A stretch of 5,090 nt of DNA from JBDSSS01 sp038224055 (lineage in GTDB: Bacteria; Actinomycetota; Actinomycetes; Actinomycetales; Dermatophilaceae), in contig JBBRGO010000241.1 in the NCBI GenBank assembly GCA_038224055.1, positions 1 to 5,090 of the forward strand, given 5' to 3'. The translations under genes and the position numbers were made by a program. This document shows, piece after piece, positions 1-5,090 of the stretch (its first letter is position 1; each line of letters opens with the position of its first letter). The notes below the pieces were generated by a model. That model worked only from the letters and a program-made list of their open reading frames with translations, did not search any database and was not told the DNA's origin.

Positions 1-509
1 GCGGACGCCCGCAGAGCGACCATCTGATCCGCGCCGTCATCGTCGGGGCCTTGCTGGGCGCGGGCCTGGGCGTGGGCGTCCGCGAGGGCCGAGGTCTGCT
101 CGATCCAGGCGGGGTCGTTGATCATCGCCTCGTACCCGGCCCGGTCCAGCGGCGGCAGGTCGAGGTCACCGGGCTCGAGGTCCTCGATCGGGGTGCCGGC
201 CCACGGGCCGCGCGGCTCGGGCCGGGGCCGGGATTCGGGCGCGACACGAGGGGTTTTCTGTGCTGAACGCGCGGACCGCCTTCGATGCGCCGACGAGCCG
301 GACGGGCCGGTCGAGCCGGTCGAGCCGGTCGAGCCAGCCGAGTCGGCCGAGCCAGTCGAGTCGGACGAGCCAGTCGGGTCGGCCGGCATACCCTCGCCAT
401 CACCCTTGCAGAACCCGGGATCGGCGACCCCGCCCGCGGCGCGCTGGCGTGACTCGAGGTCGGCCAGCTGGCTCCGGAGGAGCTCCAGCATCGTGGGTTC
501 TGCTGCCAT
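1..509 (-). CDS. Unrecognised protein with Ser/Thr/Gly repeat linker (C-terminal part off window)
   Basis: Open minus-strand frame of 169 visible codons with no stop before the left edge, so the C-terminus is missing. The ATG at 509-507 is the earliest possible start, because an in-frame TAG lies four codons upstream. Third positions are strongly G/C, which supports real coding. Residues 5-24 form a likely amphipathic helix or short coiled coil (MLELLRSQLADLES). Residues 42-73 are a low-complexity Ser/Thr/Ala/Gly/Asp tract built from three-residue units such as STG. Residues 76-103 are basic and Pro-rich (HRRRS, SRPRPEPR). Residues 104-125 are acidic (IEDLEPGDLDLPPLD), followed by a helical, Ala/Gln-rich stretch. 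There is no signal peptide or membrane segment. I do not recognise the family. The layout (helix, disordered linker, further helices) suggests a cytoplasmic protein whose main domain may lie beyond the edge. Divergently oriented to the M23-like gene. Confidence 0.75.
   Translation of the reverse strand, partial: MAAEPTMLELLRSQLADLESRQRAAGGVADPGFCKGDGEGMPADPTGSSDSTGSADSAGSTGSTGSTGPSGSSAHRRRSARSAQKTPRVAPESRPRPEPRGPWAGTPIEDLEPGDLDLPPLDRAGYEAMINDPAWIEQTSALADAHAQARAQQGPDDDGADQMVALRAS
297..386. repeat. Degenerate 9-bp tandem repeat inside the unknown gene
   Basis: Ten consecutive 9-bp units. Three perfect copies of GCCGGTCGA (306-332) are flanked by variants such as GCCAGCCGA, GTCGGCCGA and GCCAGTCGA. 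On the minus strand each unit is three codons, reading PAD, PTG, SSD, STG, SAD, SAG, STG, STG, STG, PSG in protein order. Gain or loss of a unit would change the linker by three residues without shifting the frame. The identical central copies and diverged outer copies fit recent slippage expansion. Confidence 0.85.
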
Positions 510-545
510 ACAACGACTCTAGGGGCGACCACCGACAGTGCCCGG
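510..545 (-). promoter_or_regulatory. Putative leaderless promoter of the unknown gene
   Basis: On the minus strand a TANNNT-type -10 hexamer, TAGAGT (521-516), ends six bases before the ATG at 509. Initiation about seven bases downstream of the hexamer would fall on or next to the A of the start codon. No Shine-Dalgarno sequence lies in between, as expected for a leaderless transcript, which is common in actinobacteria. The -35 region (around 539-544, CGGGCA) is not a good consensus match. Confidence 0.4.
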
Positions 546-548
546 GGG

Positions 549-613
549 CTCGGCCGAGGCCGTCCGAGCTGGGATCTGGGAGCTCGATCTCGGTCGATCG
601 AGAACCCTGAGGG
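549..613. promoter_or_regulatory. Palindrome cluster in the divergent intergenic region
   Basis: Four inverted repeats lie in 65 bp between the divergent starts at 509 and 718. They are the perfect palindrome CTCGGCCGAG (549-558); CGAGCT-10 nt-AGCTCG (565-570/581-586); CTCGATC-6 nt-GATCGAG (583-589/596-602, a perfect 7-bp arm); and CCCTGAGGG (605-613). The second and third overlap, so they could be alternative hairpins or operator half-sites. GC-rich DNA yields short palindromes by chance, so regulatory function is inference. The rest of 510-717 shows only an isolated AGGGAGG (665-671) without a well-placed start codon. Confidence 0.35.
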
Positions 614-717
614 CCGGTTGCGGCGGCTCTCCACAACCCCCTGGCGATGGCGATCTCGATCCACAGGGAGGTTTGGCAAGGCTCGCCTCCTTGCTCGGTA
701 GAGAGCAGTGTCGTCGA

Positions 718-1254
718 ATGGCGATCGGTGAGGCAGTGGCGGCGGTGGTCGCGGCGGCGACCCTGGCGCTGGGTGCCGCCGCGCCGCCCGTCGCGTTCAG
801 TGCGCGCTCGCCCTCGGCCGTCCCCGGAGCCGTCGACGTGGCTGGCGGGTGGGGCTGGCCGTTCGAGCCGCGGCCGGACGTCGCCCGGGGTTTCGACCCT
901 CCCGACCGGCCGTGGCTGGCCGGACACCGGGGCGTCGACCTCACCGCGTCGGTCGGCCAGCGGGTGCTGACGCCGGCTGGAGGTGAGATCACCTTCAACG
1001 GACAGGTCGCGGGCCGCGGGGTCGTCGTCGTGCAGCACACGAGCGGGCTGCGGAGCACCCTTGAGCCGGTCGAGGACGGGCCGGTCCCGGGAACCTCCGT
1101 ATCCGCGGGTGACACGGTCGGCGTCGTTGCCGGGGCTTCGGGCCACTGCGCGCCGGCGACCTGCGTCCACTGGGGCGTGCGACGCGGCAAGGACTACGTC
1201 GACCCGTTCGCGCTGCTGGGCCTGGGACCGATCATCCTGCTGCCGCTGCACTGA
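718..1254 (+). CDS. Exported M23/LytM-like protein, catalytic histidines not conserved
   Basis: 178 aa. Residues 1-29 look like a signal peptide: a hydrophobic Ala/Val/Leu core with a possible cleavage near AFSA (26-29). The rest is one compact M23 (LytM-type, lysostaphin-fold) domain. HRGVD (70-74) supplies the family's first His and Asp zinc ligands, and HWGVRRG (151-157) supplies the third ligand, His151. M23 peptidases act on peptidoglycan cross-links outside the membrane. Here the usual catalytic HxH is CVH (Cys149), and the usual YxHL segment reads STLEPV (113-118), so both catalytic histidines are absent. Cys144 and Cys149 could form a disulfide. The frame is open back to 538, but G/C at third positions falls off before 718, so the ATG at 718 is preferred; its ribosome site is weak (GAGAG, 701-705). 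A TTG at 691 would add nine residues (LLGREQCRR) and a more basic N-terminus. Ends 24 bp from the end of convergent xerC. Confidence 0.85.
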   Translation: MAIGEAVAAVVAAATLALGAAAPPVAFSARSPSAVPGAVDVAGGWGWPFEPRPDVARGFDPPDRPWLAGHRGVDLTASVGQRVLTPAGGEITFNGQVAGRGVVVVQHTSGLRSTLEPVEDGPVPGTSVSAGDTVGVVAGASGHCAPATCVHWGVRRGKDYVDPFALLGLGPIILLPLH

Positions 1255-1278
1255 ACTCCCGGGCGAGGACTCGGCGAA

Positions 1279-2232
1279 TCAGGCTCGCGGGTGGGCCTGC
1301 TCGTAACTCTGCCGGAGGCGGTCGACGGACACGTGCGTGTAGATCTGGGTCGTCGCGAGGCTCGCGTGGCCGAGCAGCTCCTGCACGACGCGCAGGTCGG
1401 CTCCGCCCTCGAGCAGGTGTGTCGCCGCGCTGTGCCGCAACCCGTGGGGGCCGAGATCAGGGGCATGGGGCAGGTGGGACAGGATCTCGTGCACCAGCGT
1501 CCGGACCTGGCGGGGGTCGACGCGGGCCCCGCGTCGACCCAGGAAGAGTGCCGCACCCGAGGTCGGCGTCACCACCCGGCCGCGGACGGCCAGCCAGTCC
1601 TCGATCGCACGGGCGGCCGGGGCGCCGAAGGGCACGACCCGTTCCTTGGAGCCCTTCCCCATGACCCGCGCGACGCTCTGGCGCAGGTCGACGTCGTCGA
1701 CGTCGAGACCGACGAGTTCGCCGACCCGGATCCCGCTCGCATAGAGCAGCTCGAGGACGGCCCGGTCCCGGACGTGGATCGGGTCGTCGTCATCGGCGCG
1801 GACCCCGGCGAGGTCGAGCAGCTCGGAGGCCTCGTCCTGCTTGAGAACCCCCGGCAGGCTGTGGCCGCGTCTCGGCGCGACGAGACGGATCGACGGGTCG
1901 GTGGGGATCCGGCCGGTGTGCTCGGCCCAGTTGAGGAAGGTCCGCGCCGCGGCGGCCCGGCGCGCGATCGTGGAGCGCGCCGCACCCGAGTCCGCCTGCG
2001 CGCCGAGCCACGAACGAAGGTCGGCGAGGCGCAGGCCGGCGGGGCCGTCGACCCCCTGCTCCGCGGCATACGTCAGCAGGTGGCGGACGTCACCGAGATA
2101 GGCGCGGCGGGTGTGCGGCGAGCGGCCCCGCTCGGCGCCGAGGTGCCGGTCGAAGGCGCGAAGGGTCTCCACCTGGCCGTCGAGCGCGCGGGTGACACGC
2201 TCGTCGGCGACCTCGGTCGGAGCCCGTCCCAT
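1279..2232 (-). CDS. xerC: Tyrosine recombinase XerC
   Basis: 317 aa, close to the usual 300 or so for Xer recombinases. With XerD, XerC cuts and rejoins dif to resolve chromosome dimers at division. Residues about 20-110 are the helical, SAM-like core-binding domain (SPHTRRAYLGDVRHLL; FLNWAEHTGRIPTDP). Residues about 125-317 are the catalytic domain. All catalytic positions are visible: Arg169 (ASGIRVGE), Lys193 in the beta-hairpin (GKGSKERVV), His263 and Arg266 (HGLRHSAATHLLEGG), His289 (LLGHAS) and nucleophile Tyr298 (TQIYTHV). The spacings Arg-Lys 24 and His-Tyr 9 equal those of E. coli XerD. XerC rather than XerD is chosen mainly for its place beside the M23-like gene, as in mycobacteria; sequence alone does not settle it. 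The ATG at 2232 gives a normal length, though no strong ribosome site precedes it. Confidence 0.93.
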   Translation of the reverse strand: MGRAPTEVADERVTRALDGQVETLRAFDRHLGAERGRSPHTRRAYLGDVRHLLTYAAEQGVDGPAGLRLADLRSWLGAQADSGAARSTIARRAAAARTFLNWAEHTGRIPTDPSIRLVAPRRGHSLPGVLKQDEASELLDLAGVRADDDDPIHVRDRAVLELLYASGIRVGELVGLDVDDVDLRQSVARVMGKGSKERVVPFGAPAARAIEDWLAVRGRVVTPTSGAALFLGRRGARVDPRQVRTLVHEILSHLPHAPDLGPHGLRHSAATHLLEGGADLRVVQELLGHASLATTQIYTHVSVDRLRQSYEQAHPRA

Positions 2233-2317
2233 GCAGGCACCATCGCAAACCGCACCCCGCCCGGCAAGGGACCGCGCCGAGGCCGGTGCAGGTGGCCACG
2301 AACCGGATCGCCGACGC

Positions 2318-2417
2318 GACCTTCATCTCACTGGCGCGTCGAGGCCGACGCAGAGGGCCAGACTCCGAGGAGTACGAGACAACCAACGACCGCGGGGCCC
2401 TGGCCAGGACCTTCATC
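2318..2417 (+). repeat. Two direct copies of GACCTTCATC upstream of the transporter gene
   Basis: GACCTTCATC occurs at 2318-2327 and again at 2408-2417, exactly 90 bp apart, in the xerC/transporter intergenic region (2233-2437). A third copy lies inside the transporter gene at 2554-2563, where it encodes TTFI in the first membrane helix. A perfect palindrome, CCTGGCCAGG (2399-2408), abuts the second copy. No convincing -10/-35 pair was found here. Chance or a small local duplication are the simplest explanations; an activator site is possible. Confidence 0.4.
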
Positions 2418-2437
2418 CATGATCGAAGGGCAGACGA

Positions 2438-3067
2438 ATGCCGTACACCGAGCCGTATCCCGAAGTCGACCCGAACGAGGTCGCGATCCCCGTCCACCGG
2501 GGCGCCCACATCGCGGATCCGGGGCCGTTGGGCCTGACCGCGTTCGCCCTCACGACCTTCATCCTCTCCTGCGCCAACGCCGGCTTCATCCCGCCCAAGG
2601 CAGAGGCCGCCGTCTTCGGTGTCGCCCTCTTCTACGGTGGCCTCACCCAACTCGCCGCCGGCATGTGGGAGTTCCTCAAGGGCAACGTCTTCGGCGCGAC
2701 GGCCTTCGCCTCGTACGGGGGCTTCTGGTTGAGCTTCTGGTACCTGGTCACCTACACCGCCAAGGACATGGGCACCGACAAGCACATCGGGATCGGCATC
2801 TTCCTGCTGGCCTGGACCATCTTCACCAGCTACATGTGGTTCGCCACGACCCGGATCAGCAAGGCGCTGTTCGTCACCTTCTCGGTACTCCTCGTCGCCT
2901 TCGTCTTCCTGACCCTCGGGGCGTTCACGGAGCAGACCTGGCTGACCCGGATCGGCGGGTATGCCGGCCTCGGCGCGGCCTTCGCCGCGTGGTACACCTC
3001 CGCCGCAGGCCTCTACAGCACGACGTTCGGTCGCCCGGTCCTCCCGACGGGCCCCCTCGCCAAGTGA
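2438..3067 (+). CDS. satP: Acetate/succinate transporter, GPR1/FUN34/YaaH (SatP) family
   Basis: 209 aa inner-membrane protein. The family forms oligomeric channel-like transporters that move acetate and other small carboxylates with protons. Six hydrophobic helices lie at about 31-50, 56-76, 86-107, 116-136, 143-161 and 172-194, after a hydrophilic N-terminus of about 25 residues. The family signature NPAPLGL appears as DPGPLGL (27-33). Other stretches recalled from E. coli SatP are conserved: FYGGLTQLAAG (65-75), KGNVFGATAFASYGGFWL (81-98) and the C-terminal FGRPVLPTG (197-205). The start is well set: GAAGGG (2425-2430) lies seven bases before the ATG. The gene stands alone, divergent from xerC and convergent with the oxidoreductase pair, so it is probably transcribed singly. 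Acetate or succinate as substrate is family knowledge. The symbol is by homology, and actinobacterial paralogues may differ in specificity. Confidence 0.93.
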   Translation: MPYTEPYPEVDPNEVAIPVHRGAHIADPGPLGLTAFALTTFILSCANAGFIPPKAEAAVFGVALFYGGLTQLAAGMWEFLKGNVFGATAFASYGGFWLSFWYLVTYTAKDMGTDKHIGIGIFLLAWTIFTSYMWFATTRISKALFVTFSVLLVAFVFLTLGAFTEQTWLTRIGGYAGLGAAFAAWYTSAAGLYSTTFGRPVLPTGPLAK

Positions 3068-3071
3068 GGTG

Positions 3072-3124
3072 AAGGAGGCACACAGGTGGGGTTGCAGAGG
3101 AAGATGCTACCCGCGGGTCGGTGA
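3072..3124 (+). other. Strong orphan Shine-Dalgarno with a 12-codon ORF
   Basis: Five bases after the transporter stop lies AAGGAGG (3072-3078), the best ribosome-binding sequence in the window. Seven bases later a GTG (3086) opens a 12-codon frame, MGLQRKMLPAGR, ending at TGA (3122-3124). The frame overlaps the hairpin at 3115-3127. It may be a translated micro-ORF, the remains of a lost downstream gene, or chance in purine-rich DNA. No function is proposed. Confidence 0.3.
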
Positions 3125-3127
3125 CCC
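3109..3127. terminator. Small hairpin between convergent genes, possible terminator
   Basis: GGGTC-GGT-GACCC (3115-3127) forms a 5-bp stem with a 3-base loop. It competes with the palindrome ACCCGCGGGT (3109-3118). It sits between the transporter stop (3067) and the oxidoreductase stop (3134), where a two-way terminator would be expected. There is no T-tract on either strand, which is common in actinobacteria but leaves the call weak. Confidence 0.35.
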
Positions 3128-3133
3128 TGACGA

Positions 3134-4171
3134 TCAGCAGGGTTCGATGGCGCGGTCCATCGCGACGACTCTGCCGGACTTGGCGGACGCGTAGGCCGCG
3201 AGCACCACGTGCAGCGTGCGGTAGCCGACGGCGCCGTCGGGCTGCGGGGTCCGTCCCCCACGAACGGCGTCGAGAAACTCCTCGATCAGGAGGGTATCGA
3301 GGTCGACGCCGTAGGGCTCCCAGCGCAGGCCGCCTGCCCGCTCGTCGAAGACCTCCAACCGCGCGGCGAAGGCGTCGAGTGTGGCGCTCCCCCGCTCTCC
3401 CTCGACGGTCAGCGTGAGGCCACCCCAGCCGGGATAGCTGTCCGGAGCACTCCAGCTGCAGTCGATGGTGGCCACGAGCCCGTCGGGATAGGTCAGGGCC
3501 ACGAGGCCGCCTGTCTCCACCCCCACGTCGGCGGCGTGCACGATGCGGTTGACCTGCGCGTAGACCGAGCGAGGTTGGTCATCGAGCAGGTCGTCGAGCA
3601 GGTCGGCCAGGTGCACCGTGTGGTCCATGAGCGCACCGCCGCCAGCCAGCCCGGGGTCCACGAACCACCGGCGTGACGCGATGGGCGCCTGCCCGTTGTT
3701 GGTTCCGGTGATGGCGAGGATGCGACCGAGGTCGCCACGCCGCACGCTCGCCCGGAGCTCCCGGAACCCGGGGTGGAAACGCACGGGGTACGCGGTCATG
3801 AGGCTGACACCGGCCGCGTCACACGCGAGGCGCAGGGCGGTCGCGTCCGCGAGGGTCGTCGCCAGCGGCTTCTCACAGAGGACGTGCACGCCGGCGGCCG
3901 CAGCCTGCTCGACCAGTGCGCGGTGCCGCGAGGTCTCGGTGCAGACGATCACGGCGTCGAGGTCCTGCGCGAAGAGCGCGTCGTAGTCGGGGACGTGGCG
4001 CACACCGAGCTGCGCCGCCAGTGCGACACCGCGGGGTTGGCCGTCGCCCGCCCCATGGGTGTCAGGGTCGCTGGCCACCAGTTCGACATCTCCCCTTCCT
4101 GCGAGCAACCGCGCATAGCCCGCGGCGTGGACGTGCGCGAACGACGCGATCCCGACTCGCAGTCTCCTCAT
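3134..4171 (-). CDS. Gfo/Idh/MocA family NAD(P)-dependent oxidoreductase
   Basis: 345 aa, full length for the family, whose members oxidise or reduce sugars, polyols and related compounds with NAD(P). Residues 1-125 are the N-terminal Rossmann domain. Its glycine loop is atypical, GIASFAHVH (7-15), that is G-x-A-x-x-A instead of GxGxxG. Strand two ends in ASDPD (33-37), whose acidic residues suggest NAD(H) over NADP(H). The CEKPLA motif (99-104) carries the catalytic Lys101. The C-terminal domain contains VRFHPGF (130-136) and GGGALMDHTVH (177-187), supplying the Asp183/His187 pair. The ATG at 4171 overlaps the upstream gene's TGA by 4 bp (ATGA), and GAAAGGG (4186-4180) lies eight bases before it, so translational coupling is likely. 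Substrate unknown. The paired arrangement suggests carbohydrate, inositol or glycoside catabolism. Confidence 0.9.
   Translation of the reverse strand: MRRLRVGIASFAHVHAAGYARLLAGRGDVELVASDPDTHGAGDGQPRGVALAAQLGVRHVPDYDALFAQDLDAVIVCTETSRHRALVEQAAAAGVHVLCEKPLATTLADATALRLACDAAGVSLMTAYPVRFHPGFRELRASVRRGDLGRILAITGTNNGQAPIASRRWFVDPGLAGGGALMDHTVHLADLLDDLLDDQPRSVYAQVNRIVHAADVGVETGGLVALTYPDGLVATIDCSWSAPDSYPGWGGLTLTVEGERGSATLDAFAARLEVFDERAGGLRWEPYGVDLDTLLIEEFLDAVRGGRTPQPDGAVGYRTLHVVLAAYASAKSGRVVAMDRAIEPC
3582..3605. repeat. 12-bp perfect tandem duplication in the oxidoreductase gene
   Basis: TCGAGCAGGTCG occurs twice in direct tandem (3582-3593 and 3594-3605). On the minus strand this gives the repeated acidic/leucine stretch DLLDDLLDD (190-198), just after the Asp183/His187 active-site motif. 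The frame is kept, so it is a harmless four-residue insertion or a natural helix with repeated codons. Confidence 0.7.
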
Positions 4172-5090
4172 GACGTCATCCCTTTCAGCTCGACCGCCTC
4201 ACCCGTGGCTGCGGACTGTCTGGCCGCCAGGGCGATGCCGAGCGCAGCGAGGCTGTCGCGAGCAGTCACGCGTGGCGGGGCGCCACCCGAGCACGTCGCG
4301 GCGAACTCGGCCAGCTCGGTCGTGAAGGGCGAGCGGGCCGGGTGGCTGACCGGCAGCAGCTCACCGCCGGTTGAGGCGCTGGGCCGGTCGAAGACGAGTC
4401 CATCGGAGGCGCCGGTCTCGTGCCGCACGAGTCCGGAGGCGCCGGCGATGGAGAACGACGTGCGGAAGGTCTCGGACCGGTGCCCCCACCCGCCCATCAC
4501 GTGGCTCAGAGCGCCATCGGCATGGGTGAGCACGGCCATCCCGAAGGTCGGCTCCGGCCCCTCCCCGACCATGGTGGCGAAGACCCGGACCACCTCCCCC
4601 GCGACCCACCGGGCGAAGTCGAAGTCATGGATCATCTGGTCGACGAGGATGCCGCCGGACTGCTCCGTGTCGGCGAACCACGCCCGCTCGGGCCGGGCGC
4701 CGCGACGGCTCAGCCGCAGGACGGCCGGAGCCCCGATGCGGCCGGCGTCGACGAGGCGCTTGGCGGCGGCATACTCCGGGAAGAAGCGCACGACCTGGCC
4801 GGGATGCAGCTGGACGCCAGCGTCCTCGCACGCGGCGATCATCGAGACCGCCTCCTCCCACCGGTTGCTCAGGGGCTTCTCGCAGATGACGTGCCGGCCC
4901 GCGGCCGCCGCCCGGATCACGATGCCGTGGTGCGTTCGGGTCGGGGTGCAGACGTCGACCACGTCGCACCGGCCGAGCAGCTCGTCGAGGTCGCGCGCGA
5001 CCACCGCTCCGTAGCGGCCCGCAGCCTCCTCGGCGCCCTCCGGCGAGTAGATCAGGAGGTCCGCGCCGAGGTGACGCCACGCCTCGAGGT
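4168..5090 (-). CDS. Gfo/Idh/MocA family oxidoreductase, 5' end off window
   Basis: 306 codons are visible before the TGA at 4170-4168. The frame stays open to the right edge and continues sensibly above the GTG at 5004 (LEAWRHLGADLLIYSPEG), so that GTG is internal and the true start, with the GxGxxG loop, is outside the window. Numbering from the first whole visible codon: DVVDVCTPT (42-50) is a core Rossmann strand, CEKPLS (69-74) holds the catalytic Lys71, QVVRFFPEY (98-106) follows the linker strand, and GGILVDQMIH (145-154) gives the Asp150/His154 pair. The C-terminal half is the usual alpha/beta substrate-binding domain. It differs clearly from its downstream neighbour, so the two are distant paralogues rather than a recent duplication. 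They share one operon, with this gene first and a 4-bp overlap. Substrate unknown; sugar or polyol oxidation is inferred from the family. Confidence 0.9.
   Translation of the reverse strand, partial: LEAWRHLGADLLIYSPEGAEEAAGRYGAVVARDLDELLGRCDVVDVCTPTRTHHGIVIRAAAAGRHVICEKPLSNRWEEAVSMIAACEDAGVQLHPGQVVRFFPEYAAAKRLVDAGRIGAPAVLRLSRRGARPERAWFADTEQSGGILVDQMIHDFDFARWVAGEVVRVFATMVGEGPEPTFGMAVLTHADGALSHVMGGWGHRSETFRTSFSIAGASGLVRHETGASDGLVFDRPSASTGGELLPVSHPARSPFTTELAEFAATCSGGAPPRVTARDSLAALGIALAARQSAATGEAVELKGMTS

Noticed and set aside
673..704. Promoter for the M23-like gene (TTGGCA at 673-678 with TAGAGA at 699-704)
   Set aside because: The 20-base spacing is too long and the -10 lacks the final T.
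538..717. N-terminal extension of the M23-like protein by 60 residues
   Set aside because: Third-position G/C preference is lost upstream of 718, and the extension contains rare-type codons such as AGA, CGA and TGT and would bury the signal peptide.
1255..1278. Terminator between the convergent M23-like and xerC genes
   Set aside because: The 24-bp gap has no stem of useful length with a workable loop and no T-tract.
2286..2410. Possible remnant of a gene upstream of the transporter (frame reading NRIADATFISLARRG)
   Set aside because: The resemblance to the start of a small flavin/F420-type oxidoreductase covers only about nine residues, and nothing recognisable follows.
1291..3072. 593-codon plus-strand open frame
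   Set aside because: It lies antisense to xerC and out of frame with the transporter gene; its Arg/Pro/Gly-rich product resembles no protein and is explained by GC-rich shadow coding.
4170..4179. Perfect palindrome ATGACGTCAT at the junction of the two oxidoreductase genes
   Set aside because: It is fully accounted for by the coding sequence (Met-Thr-Ser-stop and the overlapping start), with no sign of an internal promoter.
3773..5014. 413-codon plus-strand open frame
   Set aside because: Antisense to both oxidoreductase genes, whose family motifs are clear on the minus strand; low-complexity composition.
1..5090. Defence system, mobile element or CRISPR array
   Set aside because: No transposase, terminal inverted repeats, tRNA or att site, or spaced repeats are present; the only recombinase fits housekeeping XerC in a conserved neighbourhood.

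Overview
The window is high-GC DNA with strong G/C preference at third codon positions. Combined with a XerC recombinase lying tail-to-tail with a small M23-like protein, an arrangement I know from actinobacteria (mycobacteria, for example), this points to an Actinomycetota chromosome. An Intrasporangiaceae-like (Micrococcales) origin is a guess from overall style and codon use; no 16S or other marker is present.

Layout, left to right. (1) 1-509, minus strand: start of an unrecognised protein that runs off the left edge, with a Ser/Thr/Gly tract encoded by a 9-bp tandem repeat and a probable leaderless promoter. (2) 510-717: a divergent intergenic region rich in palindromes. (3) 718-1254, plus: a small exported M23/LytM-like protein that keeps the putative zinc ligands but lacks the usual catalytic histidines. 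(4) 1279-2232, minus: a complete XerC-type tyrosine recombinase with all catalytic residues. (5) 2438-3067, plus: a six-helix acetate/succinate transporter of the GPR1/FUN34/YaaH (SatP) family. (6) 3068-3133: a short convergent gap with an unusually good Shine-Dalgarno sequence, a 12-codon ORF and a small hairpin. (7) 5090-3134, minus: two tandem Gfo/Idh/MocA-family NAD(P)-dependent oxidoreductases with a 4-bp ATGA overlap; the upstream one is cut by the right edge.

How the genes may work together: the M23-like/XerC part is a conserved housekeeping neighbourhood (cell envelope and chromosome-dimer resolution). The transporter stands as a single gene, probably for uptake or efflux of small carboxylates. 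The two oxidoreductases look like part of a carbohydrate or polyol catabolic operon whose other genes lie to the right; their substrate cannot be read from this window.

I found no RNA gene, insertion sequence, CRISPR array, phage module or defence system, and no convincing new multi-gene system. The more interesting items are small: the repeat-bearing unknown protein, the catalytically incomplete M23 protein, the orphan ribosome-binding site after the transporter gene, and the palindrome cluster at 549-613.
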